Part shown: positions 6,101 through 15,790 of the stretch, one piece after another
Numbering within the stretch: the first letter of the stretch is position 1
Layout of the letters: every line of letters starts with the position of its first letter
NCBI GenBank assembly: GCA_049977145.1
Contig: JBMFGW010000045.1
Span: forward strand, 1 to 27,718
Direction: 5' to 3'
Length of the DNA: 27,718 nt
Source of the DNA: JAMDCX01 sp049977145
Lineage (GTDB): Bacteria > Planctomycetota > Phycisphaerae > WQYP01
Position numbers and translations under genes: made by a program
Notes under the pieces: generated by a model
Told to the model about the DNA's origin: nothing
What the model saw: the letters and a program-made list of their open reading frames with translations, nothing else
Databases searched by the model: none

Positions 6101-8902
6101 ATGCAACCGCAACGCTCTCTGTGCCAGCCGCAAACTCTCGGTGGTGGGGAAAAACGGCCCCAAAGTAGAATCTCGGGACAAAAGTCCGCCCGGATGTTTC
6201 TTATGGCGGCCGTCATCATGGCCGCCGGCTATTCGTATAATCATTGCGCGGTGGCGGATACATCGACGAGCTGGTCCGGCGGCAGCACTGCCGACAGCTT
6301 CTGGAATGATGCGGCCAATTGGTCCACTGGAGTTCCCAATAATGGTACACCATCCGGGGCTGTTTATGATGCCAATATTAGTACTACGACGAGACTTCCG
6401 GCGGATCTGGATGGGGGAACTTTCTCCGTGGGGCAGTTGACCATCACGGCCACCGGAACCGTCATCACCAATACCAGTGCCACCGCTTCCAACATGACTG
6501 TCGATCCGGCCACCATGGCTATACCGACCGGTTCAACCATTGCCGGCAATATTGATGGTGGCACAGCCGGAGGCATAACGCTTACGTTCGGAAGCGGTGC
6601 CGCAGCTGCGGTTGCCAGCACCGTTTCCGGTGATCTGCTGAATAATGTAACATTGGTTATCAATGCGCCATCTGGTACCTTAACGTTGTCAGGGACGAAT
6701 ACCTATACCGGCGGTACTACGCTTACCGCGGGTACATTGAGTATTGCGGCGGATACCAATCTTGGTGTTGCCACGGGTGGAATAACACTGGCCGGCGGAA
6801 CGCTGCAAACCACCACCGGGATCACAGATGCGAGGAGTATTCAGGTTGGTGCTGCCGGCGGTACGATGGATGCTGATGGCGTAAGCGACACCTTTTCCGG
6901 AGTCATCAGCGGCACGGGCACGGCGGGGCCGCTGACGCTGACGTCATCCTCCACCTCAGCTGTGGGCACGATTATACTTAATGGTGCTGACACATACCTG
7001 AACAACACTAATATCACCACTTCCGGGGCGGAATCGGGTGTTATAGTAGTCGCCGGAAGTGCCGACGCATTTGGCGGTGGGGCGGTGGCTCTGACCAATA
7101 CCAGCTCGCTATCCACCGCGGCCACCACGTTGGAAACATCCACGTATAATGACGCTTTCACCACCGGCCTTACCGCGGCGGTACCGGAGACAATCAATGT
7201 GGCCGATTATAGTCAGGATGCCAATTCCACGTTAAATGTGGTGGCGTTTTCATCGCCACCGCCGGGCATTACAATCGATTCGGTGGCAGTGGCGGGGACC
7301 GCAGTGGCCAGTCTCAACGGTACGGCGCATATTTTAGTGGTGAATTCCACCAATTTAACGAATTATGGCCAATTCCATGATTTTGACACATTTACGCTTG
7401 TTACCACCGGTGCCACACCCACCGGTGTTACCGCATCCGGAGGCTTATCTCCCACTGCTGCCGGAGCTACGCCGTTGGAAACCGGCGGCGTAACCTACGG
7501 AACAGGATTCAGCAAGATTACCGCGGCGGAATTACCTTCGGCCTCGCCTGCGGATTTTTATGAAAAAGCTACACCTACGGGGGAAGTGGTTACCGTTCAA
7601 ACGCTGTTCGCCGCGGATGCCACAAATTTCAATGCGAAAGCGGTCGGACAATATCTGGATAGTAATTTCACACCCGACAGCACTATTTCAGCGGGCGCGA
7701 AAAGTGTGCTTGTGGCGATGAGTTCTCTTTCCGCCGCGCAAGTTGCGCAGGTATTAAATGAAATGACCCCGGCGGTATACAGTGGTCTGGCTAATGCCGC
7801 CATACAAAACAGTACCTTCACGAGCCAGCAGGTGTATTCCGAAATTTCCAACAGTTTCACCAATCCTGGATTTAATTTGGGTGGATTATCACTGTTGCGG
7901 ACCAGCCAGCCGGATCCCTTTGCGCAGTCGCTGGAATCAGCCATGAATTTTACCGGTCAGATGGCTGGCGACTCCGTGCGTTATCTGGACGCCATGAATG
8001 GCGCAACAGCTTCGGACCAAAACGCGACGGCGGGGAAATGGTCAGGGTTCGCGGCGGGGGAACTGGTTTTGGATCGGCTGCCACAAACCAACGCGGCGCA
8101 ATCGGGGCAGCATTTGGAAAGCGGCGGGGTATTGACTGGGGTGGACTACACGCTTACGCCGCATCTGCTGGTAGGAGCGATGTTTAACTGGATGTATACC
8201 GGTATGACGTTGGATTCCGCCGGCTCGCGTCAAACCACTGAGAGCTACGCGCCGGGGCTTTTTGCGGGGTACCAGCAACATCACATCTTTGTGGATGCGA
8301 TGGTTTCCTATACGTATAACGATTATAAAATCGATCGGAATATTGGAATTCCAGGTACTGCGGCCACTGCGACGGGCGAACCAACTTGCAATCAATATGA
8401 TGCGGCGATGTTGGGTGGGTATTTATTCCCGGTGGCTACCCATCTGCAAATCGGGCCAGCGGCTGGTGTGGGCTATACCCATGCGGATATTTCAGGCTTT
8501 ACCGAAACCGGAAGTCCTTTGGATATGACGGTATCCAAGCAAGCGGTGGATTCTTTGCGCTCACTGGTGGGTTTACAGGGGCAGTATACGGTGCTTGCAA
8601 CCCGTTATTTCAGAGACAACACCACCCTGACACGTCCCGTTTTAAGTGTTAGCCTTAACTCTTATTGGCAGCATGAATATTTGAATTCAGGACGGGTCAT
8701 TACTTCGAGCATCAACGGGCTGGGTGGCGGATCATTTGTATTCAATACCGGTTCCCCGTCCCGCGATTCCGCGTTAATGGGACTGGGAGCTGATGGCAAT
8801 CTGGGGCATGGAGTTACACTATTTGCGAATTATGAGTCTCAAATCGGTGATAAGAAGCAATTTGCGCAAACCGTGATGGCGGGCGCGGCCATCAGCTTCT
8901 AA
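6101..8902 (+). CDS. Autotransporter (type V secretion) with PATR-type beta-repeats
   Basis: A 933-residue outer-membrane/secreted protein. The N-terminus has an extended signal sequence with hydrophobic core FLMAAVIMAAGYSYNHCAVA after about 30 mostly polar residues. The passenger begins with SFWNDAANWSTGVPNNG, a W-N-x-x-x-NW motif frequent in such surface proteins. It includes a typical autotransporter-associated strand repeat (TLTLSGTNTYTGGTTLTAGTL, then GGITLAGGTLQTT). From about residue 640 comes a beta-barrel domain (KWSGFAAGELVLDRL onward, alternating strands) ending in AISF; a terminal Phe is the outer-membrane insertion signal. The start at 6101 is chosen over the GTG at 6089 because GGAGG lies 5 bases before it. 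The cargo function is unknown. A second gene follows 22 bases later. Confidence 0.87.
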   Translation: MQPQRSLCQPQTLGGGEKRPQSRISGQKSARMFLMAAVIMAAGYSYNHCAVADTSTSWSGGSTADSFWNDAANWSTGVPNNGTPSGAVYDANISTTTRLPADLDGGTFSVGQLTITATGTVITNTSATASNMTVDPATMAIPTGSTIAGNIDGGTAGGITLTFGSGAAAAVASTVSGDLLNNVTLVINAPSGTLTLSGTNTYTGGTTLTAGTLSIAADTNLGVATGGITLAGGTLQTTTGITDARSIQVGAAGGTMDADGVSDTFSGVISGTGTAGPLTLTSSSTSAVGTIILNGADTYLNNTNITTSGAESGVIVVAGSADAFGGGAVALTNTSSLSTAATTLETSTYNDAFTTGLTAAVPETINVADYSQDANSTLNVVAFSSPPPGITIDSVAVAGTAVASLNGTAHILVVNSTNLTNYGQFHDFDTFTLVTTGATPTGVTASGGLSPTAAGATPLETGGVTYGTGFSKITAAELPSASPADFYEKATPTGEVVTVQTLFAADATNFNAKAVGQYLDSNFTPDSTISAGAKSVLVAMSSLSAAQVAQVLNEMTPAVYSGLANAAIQNSTFTSQQVYSEISNSFTNPGFNLGGLSLLRTSQPDPFAQSLESAMNFTGQMAGDSVRYLDAMNGATASDQNATAGKWSGFAAGELVLDRLPQTNAAQSGQHLESGGVLTGVDYTLTPHLLVGAMFNWMYTGMTLDSAGSRQTTESYAPGLFAGYQQHHIFVDAMVSYTYNDYKIDRNIGIPGTAATATGEPTCNQYDAAMLGGYLFPVATHLQIGPAAGVGYTHADISGFTETGSPLDMTVSKQAVDSLRSLVGLQGQYTVLATRYFRDNTTLTRPVLSVSLNSYWQHEYLNSGRVITSSINGLGGGSFVFNTGSPSRDSALMGLGADGNLGHGVTLFANYESQIGDKKQFAQTVMAGAAISF

Positions 8903-8924
8903 GTAGTCGCTCTTGAGGTTTCCT

Positions 8925-10223
8925 ATGAGTGATCAGATACCTATTGTATCAACGCCCCGCATCAGCAGTGAAGTCTCGCATCCGCCCCCGGCCTCAACGT
9001 CCGGAATGACATTGATACGTGGGCTATTGCTCGTGGTGGCATGGTTGATTCTCAGTGCGGCGATGGTCACGGCCATGGTACTGTTTGCCATGGCGCGGCG
9101 CGCTGCGGTGCCGACACCGTTGCTGCAGGCCGTGGTTCTACCGCTGATCATTGTCGGAGCCGCGCTGGTCATAGCGTTGCTTTATTTTGCTTTGGCTGCA
9201 CTTATTCGCGGGCAGCTTCTTGACATTAAATTAACGCGTTTTATAGCTCGCAGTCTAGATCATAATCTATTGATTGTTGGCAACTTGGAGCGGCAACTGC
9301 AACACCTGCGTGATGCTGCTGAACCGGCCATTTCCACCGCTGCCGACGCCGCGCAGCAGCGCGACGTTGAAAGGGCCAAAGCTGTCCCCGCGGCTCCCAC
9401 TCCGGTTATGCCGGTGTTATCCGCAGATGTACTTTCGGAAATTCAGGAACTGCTCTTACAGTTACGCGATGCCGCACTTCTGACCGAACCGCAGCGTCGC
9501 CAGTGGGCGGCCGGGTTATTGGAAAAACGAAAAACCGCCATGGCTGATGCGGTGTATCAGGCCATGAATACCGAGCAATGGAAAACCGCGGCGGGACTGA
9601 TTGCGAAAGTTCGGGAAACGGTGCCTGGCGATCCACTGGCCGATACGCTGCTGGCGGAGCTGACAAATAAACGAAATGAAGCAATACAGCGGCAATTGAA
9701 CTCCGCCAGGGGGCGATTGCAACAACTTATGGCCATCAATGCCTGGGATCAGGCGGAACTGATTGTTAATGCGTTGGAATCACAGTATGCCGATGACGGT
9801 TCCGTGCAGGAATTGGTAAATCGAATACGGCACGAACGCGAGGCGTGGGATCGCGAGGGTCTGCAATCATTGCTGGACGATTATAAAGAAGCGGTGGATC
9901 ATCGCCAGTGGGTTCGGGCGTGCAGCTTGGCCCAGCAAATATTGGAGCGCTATCCCGAGGATAAACTGGCGGAAAAAGTGCGTGGGAATCTCTCCACATT
10001 ACGACAGAATGCGGAAATCCAGACGCGCCATGAACTCGAAGCCCAGTACGCGGACTTAGTCAAGCGACAGCGGCATGAAGAAGCCTTCGCGATTGCCGAA
10101 CGGGTGATCGAGGCATACCCTGATTCTCCGACCGCCAAAACCATGCGGCAGCATCTTCCAAAGTTATTGGAATTAATCAAACAGGAAAAGACGCGGCGGG
10201 TATGCACGATTCCCAAGGCGTGA
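8925..10223 (+). CDS. Membrane-anchored helical-repeat (TPR-like) protein
   Basis: A 432-residue protein with no family I can name. Two transmembrane helices lie near the N-terminus (about residues 30-55, LIRGLLLVVAWLILSAAMV; and 65-90, VVLPLIIVGAALVIALLYF). A short linker and an Ala/Pro-rich segment follow. From about residue 165 the protein is soluble and all-helical, with recurring helix pairs around W/YP turns: EQWKTAAGLIAKVRETVPGD, NAWDQAELIVNALESQYAD, RQWVRACSLAQQILERYPED and RHEEAFAIAERVIEAYPDS. This is the pattern of tetratricopeptide-like repeats of about 35-70 residues. TPR-type domains usually hold protein partners. Start 8925 has GAGG at 7 bases. It lies 22 bases after the autotransporter, so co-transcription is likely, and convergent with the EF-G-like gene. 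Confidence 0.75.
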   Translation: MSDQIPIVSTPRISSEVSHPPPASTSGMTLIRGLLLVVAWLILSAAMVTAMVLFAMARRAAVPTPLLQAVVLPLIIVGAALVIALLYFALAALIRGQLLDIKLTRFIARSLDHNLLIVGNLERQLQHLRDAAEPAISTAADAAQQRDVERAKAVPAAPTPVMPVLSADVLSEIQELLLQLRDAALLTEPQRRQWAAGLLEKRKTAMADAVYQAMNTEQWKTAAGLIAKVRETVPGDPLADTLLAELTNKRNEAIQRQLNSARGRLQQLMAINAWDQAELIVNALESQYADDGSVQELVNRIRHEREAWDREGLQSLLDDYKEAVDHRQWVRACSLAQQILERYPEDKLAEKVRGNLSTLRQNAEIQTRHELEAQYADLVKRQRHEEAFAIAERVIEAYPDSPTAKTMRQHLPKLLELIKQEKTRRVCTIPKA

Positions 10224-10293
10224 TTTATGTCTGACGAGACGTAACTTGCAATCAGACAGCGTGGCGTCGCGACGGCCTGTGGTGACTGCGTTG

Positions 10294-12363
10294 TTATTCT
10301 TCCACGGGCGGCTTGTACTGTGCTGCGATCTTCGCTTGAATCATAGGCGGAACGGTTTCATAGTGTGAAAACTCCATGGCGAAACTGCCTTGGCCGCTCG
10401 TGGCGCTGCGTAATTGATTGTCATACTGTCCCAATTCCGCCAGCGGGGCCGCAGCGCGTATCGCGGCCATACCCCCCGGTAAAAAATCTGTAGAATTAAC
10501 TCGCCCACGGCGGCCATTAAGATCGCCGGTGGCGCTGCCAAGGTGCGTTTCCGGTACGACTACTTCCAGTGCTACCATGGGTTCCAACAGCATGGGGCGG
10601 GCTTTTTGCATGGCGCCGAGAAACGCATATTTACCGGCAATGCGAAAGGCGATGTCTTTGGAATCCACCGGGTGGGTTTTGCCGTCATAAATAATCACCC
10701 GTACATCCTGTACTGGATACCCGCCAATGGGACCATGTTCAAGGGCATCACGAATCCCTTTTTCTGCGGAGGCGATAAACGGTCCTGGAATGGCCCCTCC
10801 GAATACTTCATTGACAAACTCGAAGCCTTTTCCGCGTTCTAGCGGTTCAATGCGGAGGTAAACTTCTCCAAATTGTCCCGCGCCGCCGGACTGCTTTTTA
10901 TGCCGGTAATGGCCCTCCGCGGGCGCGGTAATGGTCTCCCGATAGGCAATGCGCGGGGGGGCGGAGCTGACTTCAAGATTGAAGCGGTTCCGCATTTTTT
11001 CCAGGATCACTCGTAGGTGCAGATCTCCTAATCCGTGGATAATCAGTTCGTGGGTCTGCGGGTCATGGGAAGTACGAAAAGTCGGGTCTTCTTCCGTCAG
11101 TTTGGCCAACGCGGAGGAAATTTTGGCGTCATCACCGCGGGTTTTTGGCGTTACCGCCATGGAAAACATGGGTGCCGGATATTGCGGTAAAATGGCCCGC
11201 AGATTATTTAAAGCCGTCGGTGCATGCACGATCTGGTTAACATGCAAATCATCAAGTTTGGCAACGGCGATGATATCTCCGGCATAAGCCACCGGTGCTT
11301 CGGGATGGTCGCGTCCTTCAAGTTTTAAGACATGGCCGGCACGATGCGTTTTCTTGTCTTCTCCATATACAAAAGCGGTATTGGCGTCCAATTTTCCCTG
11401 TAGAATCCGCATCATGCATAGCTTTCCAACATACGGATCGGTCGTGACCTTAAATACATGGGCTAAAAAAGGGGCTTCGGCATCAGGTTTTATTTCCAGG
11501 GTGTCGGTGCTTTCCGGATGCTCCGCATTGGGACGCTGCAACTTCTTGAATCGGCCGGATACGGGCGATGGCACTTCTTCCGCCAGAATATGCAGAAGAT
11601 CGTCAATGCCGATTTCCTGCTTGGCGGACGTAAAAAGTATCGGCACAACATGCCCCTCATTCATCGCCTTGATAAAGCAGGATCGCAGTTCGGCCGGATT
11701 AATGGCCTGACCGCCCAGATACTGTTCCAGCCGGGTGTCATCCATTTCGATGACGGCTTCGATCATTTCCTGATGGACGGCTTTCACATCGCTGAAATCT
11801 GCATTCCCCGCTTCCCGATCAAAGCAGTCGACCACATCGCGTCCGCCATTGCTTGGCAGGTTAATACAATGTACTTGTGTTCCGAACGTCGCATTGAGTT
11901 GGGCCAGGATGCCTGGCAGATCCGCAGCGGCATCAATTTTATTAACCACAATCATCCGCGCCAATCCCATTTCTCCGGCCGCGTGATATAAGCGTCGGGT
12001 ATTGTACTCCACGCCCCGCTGCGCATTGACGACGAGGACCGCCGTTTCCACCGCTGGCATGGCGGCCAGCGCCTGCCCGATGAAATCCGGATACCCTGGC
12101 GTATCAATGAGATTAATCTCACGATTTTCATGGTTGGCGAACATGACTGTGGAATTGGTGGAATGTTTATGCTGACGGGCTTCGGGTTCAAAGTCGGAAA
12201 TAGTATTGGTTTCTTCCACAGAACCCATGCGGGTTATGACGCCGCAACGATGCGCAATAGCCTCCGCCAGAGTGGTTTTCCCCGCTCCGGAATGACCAAT
12301 CAAAACGATATTACGAATATCTTCCGGTCGATGTTCCTGTAATCCCGCCGTGCCATTATTCAT
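10294..12363 (-). CDS. Elongation factor G-like translational GTPase (EF-G2 type)
   Basis: A 689-residue GTPase with the EF-G domain order. G motifs are clear: P-loop GHSGAGKTT, DTPGYPDF (switch II), NKIDA and TSAKQ. Domain II lies around residues 300-400, and the C-terminal half has the EF-G domain IV/V landmarks (YRETITAPAEGHYRHKKQSGG, KGIRDALEHGPIGGYPV, LNGRRGRV). Switch I lacks the RGITI sequence of canonical EF-G (here EPEARQHKHSTNS), which is characteristic of the paralogous EF-G2 group. So it is probably not the main translocase; EF-G2 proteins are still poorly understood. The ribosome binding site AAGGA lies 6 bases before the ATG. It follows the glycosyltransferase by 27 bases on the same strand. 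Confidence 0.92.
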   Translation of the reverse strand: MNNGTAGLQEHRPEDIRNIVLIGHSGAGKTTLAEAIAHRCGVITRMGSVEETNTISDFEPEARQHKHSTNSTVMFANHENREINLIDTPGYPDFIGQALAAMPAVETAVLVVNAQRGVEYNTRRLYHAAGEMGLARMIVVNKIDAAADLPGILAQLNATFGTQVHCINLPSNGGRDVVDCFDREAGNADFSDVKAVHQEMIEAVIEMDDTRLEQYLGGQAINPAELRSCFIKAMNEGHVVPILFTSAKQEIGIDDLLHILAEEVPSPVSGRFKKLQRPNAEHPESTDTLEIKPDAEAPFLAHVFKVTTDPYVGKLCMMRILQGKLDANTAFVYGEDKKTHRAGHVLKLEGRDHPEAPVAYAGDIIAVAKLDDLHVNQIVHAPTALNNLRAILPQYPAPMFSMAVTPKTRGDDAKISSALAKLTEEDPTFRTSHDPQTHELIIHGLGDLHLRVILEKMRNRFNLEVSSAPPRIAYRETITAPAEGHYRHKKQSGGAGQFGEVYLRIEPLERGKGFEFVNEVFGGAIPGPFIASAEKGIRDALEHGPIGGYPVQDVRVIIYDGKTHPVDSKDIAFRIAGKYAFLGAMQKARPMLLEPMVALEVVVPETHLGSATGDLNGRRGRVNSTDFLPGGMAAIRAAAPLAELGQYDNQLRSATSGQGSFAMEFSHYETVPPMIQAKIAAQYKPPVEE

Positions 12364-12390
12364 GTTGTGTTCCTTACATAAAAATCCGAA

Positions 12391-13581
12391 TTATGGAATA
12401 CTCCGGGGCGGCAGCAAGTCCAGGGGTATATCCGCATGTAACACCAGCGATTCGTAGAGCCGTTCCAGTTTTTCGGCGCTTACTTCCCTGGTAAAGTGTG
12501 ATTGTACCAGATTTTGCGCGTTCTGGCGCATAGATTTGCGTATTTCCTGGTTACTTAAAAGTTCAGATACCGCGCGCACAAATGCGGCCATATCACCGTG
12601 TTCAATTATCACCCCGGCTTGATGTTCTTTCACTTCATCAAACTGGCATTCACGAGTCAGCACCACCGGTAGACCGGCGGCCATGGCTTCGATGATGGTG
12701 GAAGACGAATCCGTCTGATAGGCGGGAAGAATAAAAACGTCCGCATCAACAAGGGTTCGCCACTTTGCCAATCCGGTCAATTCACCGGTCCAGATAATGT
12801 GTCCCTGCAAATTATGTTCCGCGATGAGGGTATTAAGCGCGTCAATATGTGGTTTTTCCCCGCTACCGGCCATGACCAGCAAAAGATCCGGATGCTCCTT
12901 GAGCAGTGCGGACCAATGCGGCAATAAACGTTCCAACCCTTGGTGCGGCGCAATGCGGCCAAAAAATAATGTCAGCGGGCAATCCGGGTTGCCAAGTGCA
13001 GCCTGAATTTCTGTTCGCCAAGCGCCGCGCGCGGGTAGATTTTCACACATAGCGGAGGGAATGCCATTGCCGATAATAATATGTTTGCGGTTCGCCGACG
13101 TGGAAGAAGTTTTAGCTTCCGAAATAGTCAAATAGTGAATGGCGGCGGCATGATGCACGATGGAAGAATCATGCAGAAACCAGTTTACGGCTTTACGCAG
13201 CCGTCCGCCAGTTGCGGGACTGGTGGTTTCTAACTGGCCATGGGGTGTCAAAATATATGGGATTTTGGCCCGGCGCGCCGCTGTGGCGGCGTAACGCCCG
13301 GGATAGTGTCCAACTCCATGGATATGAACGATATCAAAATACTGGACATTTTGTTGCAGGTAGATATGCAAGGCGCGGCTGGGCATAAGCCCGGAATCTC
13401 GATCCGGAGCGAAAGCTCGCACCAAAACGCCCTCTGGTTGCAGGTCGGCTCCGCCATGTTTGAGGCAGACTATAGACACTTCATGATCGCGTGCCGCTAC
13501 CGCCTCCGCCATGCCGCATGCGGATGCCGCGCCGGCTCCACTTGCAATCTGGAAATCCGCGAGCACATGGAGAATTTTCAT
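12391..13581 (-). CDS. GT-B glycosyltransferase, family 4 type
   Basis: A 396-residue cytoplasmic or membrane-associated sugar transferase. The N-terminal Rossmann domain starts MKILHVLADFQIASGAGAA and contains FDIVHIHGVGHYPG and ILTPHGQL. The C-terminal domain contains the donor-binding region FFGRIAPHQGLERLL, VMAGSGE, ADVFILPAYQTDSSS and IIEAMAAGLPVVLT, the E-x7-E-like segment of GT4 enzymes. The lysine normally following the GR motif is replaced (HQG instead of KKG), which may alter donor-phosphate binding. The frame is open up to 13614, but I place the start at 13581 because MKILHVL is the usual family N-terminus. Substrate is not predictable; envelope polysaccharide or glycolipid synthesis is likely. 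It is immediately upstream of the EF-G-like gene. Confidence 0.87.
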   Translation of the reverse strand: MKILHVLADFQIASGAGAASACGMAEAVAARDHEVSIVCLKHGGADLQPEGVLVRAFAPDRDSGLMPSRALHIYLQQNVQYFDIVHIHGVGHYPGRYAATAARRAKIPYILTPHGQLETTSPATGGRLRKAVNWFLHDSSIVHHAAAIHYLTISEAKTSSTSANRKHIIIGNGIPSAMCENLPARGAWRTEIQAALGNPDCPLTLFFGRIAPHQGLERLLPHWSALLKEHPDLLLVMAGSGEKPHIDALNTLIAEHNLQGHIIWTGELTGLAKWRTLVDADVFILPAYQTDSSSTIIEAMAAGLPVVLTRECQFDEVKEHQAGVIIEHGDMAAFVRAVSELLSNQEIRKSMRQNAQNLVQSHFTREVSAEKLERLYESLVLHADIPLDLLPPRSIP

Positions 13582-13828
13582 GTCACATCGTTCCCGTTGT
13601 GGTGACACCACCATAGGGTGGAACGCAACAAGACCATTCCACCGCTCCGTATGAACTGCAACTGCGGCAACACCAATAACATTATATTACACGATCGAGC
13701 CAATTGAGGCCAGCCTGCGGTCTTACCAAAGAGCTGGTGGATTCGGCCTGTAGATGTTGGCAATCATTCACTGCTTCGCCAATCTGCGCAGCACCGTACC
13801 GCGATGTGCATTTTAGCCTTAATGTCGT

Positions 13829-15790
13829 TCACTTCTTCCGGGGCGGCGGCGGAGACGTCCGGGCGACATCGGCGCGGGTTTTAAGTATGGCGATGGCTTC
13901 CATGATGCGCGTGGTCGCCACTTCCAGCGCCGCATGATCTTCATGATGCGCCGCCAGACCATTAAAGGCCAGCGGTGCGCCATAATACACAGTGATCCGT
14001 GATGGGCGTAATAAATCCATCTTTATACTTTCATGCCGATTGATACGGGCAATATATACCGGTATCACCGGTGCCCCGGTGGCCAGCGCCAGCATGGCGG
14101 CATCATGCTGACCGGGACGCAGTACATGATCCACGCTGATGGCTCCTTCCGGAAATATTCCCACCACATCGCCATTTTTCAACGCCTGAATGGCCGCTTG
14201 CGCACCGAACCTATTCGCTGTGGAATACCCCATGGGGATAAAGCCCATCGCGGAAAGAAAAGGTTTTAACAATGGCAACTGAAAATATTCGCGCGCCATG
14301 AGAAAACGCACCAGGCGGCGGCGACTGCCGATGCTCACCGCCAGAGGATCCAACACACTGGAATGATTGGCGGCCACGATGGCCGGGCCGGTCACAGGAA
14401 TGCGGCAGGCATTGCCCCGTTGCCAGTGGTGGCACAATTCCAGATAAATTGCGACCAGCCGCCGGACGATGGCGGAGAAAATCGGAAACGGCTGATCACG
14501 GTAATAAATGATCATTAAACCGATTCCCAAAATGGTGATCACTGCACCGGTGCCCACGATGATGTTCATAATATAGGAATCCACATGCGGCCAAAATGCT
14601 ATGGGTACTGTGGGTACCAACAGGCCAAAAGTTGTAATGAGATCCCGTGCGCCCATGGCTCTACCGCGGATGTAATCCGGAACCACACGCTGCAAGAGTG
14701 TATCCGTGGTGATAAACATGATGGCCCCGAACATAGCCGCCACGGTCAGCCAGACCAGAAAAGTTTCCCAGTGTGCCGCCCAGGCCGCCATAAGCAATCC
14801 TGCCCCGATGGCAATGGTGGACCAGCCAATGCCAATTTCCTTGGGAATGCCGTTACGCACTCTGCTGACCAGCGCCGCCCCCACAATCATGCCGATGCCG
14901 GCCACGCCCAGGAAATACGCAAAGTCACTATTCGACAGACCAAATCGGGCAGTGACAATAGCCGGCATACAGTTAAGAATGACGGCACTGGCGGTAGTGA
15001 ATGCCAATTCCAGCAGGATCGCCTGCATCGGATGCTTATGAACTTTTAGATAGCCTAAGGCGATTGTTAATTCCTTCAGTAGACTATTGCGTTTGGCCCC
15101 GTGCACCGGTTCCGGACGGTCCATGCCGGGCCGCATCCGCATGGAAAATACCGCAAAAGCCGAGAGGCAATATGTGGCCGCATCCACATACATGGCAATA
15201 TCCAATCCAAATCGCAGCAGTAATCCGCCGAGAATAAATCCCACCAGCGTGGAAATGGTGCCGGCGACGGATAAAAATGAATTGGCCTGCAAGAGTTGCT
15301 TCGGATGCACCAGATTGGGAACAATGGCGGCTCTGGCCGGAGAAAAAATCTCGCCAAAGCTGGAGAGGATAATTTCCGAGCCAAACAGCAGCAGCAGCAG
15401 CATGCCGGTTGGTAAGGTGCTGTGGTACGCGGCCACCAGCAGGACCGTTCTGGCGATGACAACTATAATGGCCCGCACCAGATCACAGGAAATCATCACC
15501 CAGCGGCGCGGCAGCCAATCGGAAATGGCTCCACCCAATGGAGCCAGCAGCAAAAATGGTAAAAACATGGCCAAATTGAGTTGGGCCGCATGTTGGGCGG
15601 ATTCCACATGGCGTTTGAGCACCACGTAGCACAGCAGCTCCAGCATTACCAGAAAATGCACGCGATCGCCGATGACGGATACAACATATCCGCCCGTCAA
15701 TAAAAAGAAATTACGGTTACGCAGCAGGGGGGGGAATTCCTGCAATAGCGGCGTATCCGCGGGGATACTGTGAACTGCGTCTTCCGACAT
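13829..15790 (-). CDS. MFS transporter fused to PlsC-type acyltransferase (LplT-PlsC fusion)
   Basis: A 653-residue fusion. Residues about 25-425 form a 12-helix major facilitator domain of the LplT type (N-terminal FFLLTGGYVVSVIGDRVHF; loop motif GGAISDWLPRRWVM). Residues about 440-640 are a 1-acylglycerol-phosphate acyltransferase domain with the catalytic NHSSVLD (H-x4-D, from about 475), MGFIPM, FPEG (about 546) and PVIPVYI. By analogy with E. coli LplT-Aas, the transporter flips lysophospholipid inward and the acyltransferase re-acylates it. The acyl-ACP synthetase (AMP-binding) domain that accompanies such fusions in Aas-like proteins is absent. The tail is rich in Pro and Lys. GGAG precedes the ATG by 5 bases. 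The downstream GT4 gene is 247 bases away. Confidence 0.9.
   Translation of the reverse strand: MSEDAVHSIPADTPLLQEFPPLLRNRNFFLLTGGYVVSVIGDRVHFLVMLELLCYVVLKRHVESAQHAAQLNLAMFLPFLLLAPLGGAISDWLPRRWVMISCDLVRAIIVVIARTVLLVAAYHSTLPTGMLLLLLFGSEIILSSFGEIFSPARAAIVPNLVHPKQLLQANSFLSVAGTISTLVGFILGGLLLRFGLDIAMYVDAATYCLSAFAVFSMRMRPGMDRPEPVHGAKRNSLLKELTIALGYLKVHKHPMQAILLELAFTTASAVILNCMPAIVTARFGLSNSDFAYFLGVAGIGMIVGAALVSRVRNGIPKEIGIGWSTIAIGAGLLMAAWAAHWETFLVWLTVAAMFGAIMFITTDTLLQRVVPDYIRGRAMGARDLITTFGLLVPTVPIAFWPHVDSYIMNIIVGTGAVITILGIGLMIIYYRDQPFPIFSAIVRRLVAIYLELCHHWQRGNACRIPVTGPAIVAANHSSVLDPLAVSIGSRRRLVRFLMAREYFQLPLLKPFLSAMGFIPMGYSTANRFGAQAAIQALKNGDVVGIFPEGAISVDHVLRPGQHDAAMLALATGAPVIPVYIARINRHESIKMDLLRPSRITVYYGAPLAFNGLAAHHEDHAALEVATTRIMEAIAILKTRADVARTSPPPPRKK

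Noticed and set aside
10255..10275. Palindrome CGTCGCGACG between convergent genes
   Set aside because: Only 10 bases with no loop or U-tract; too weak to call a terminator.
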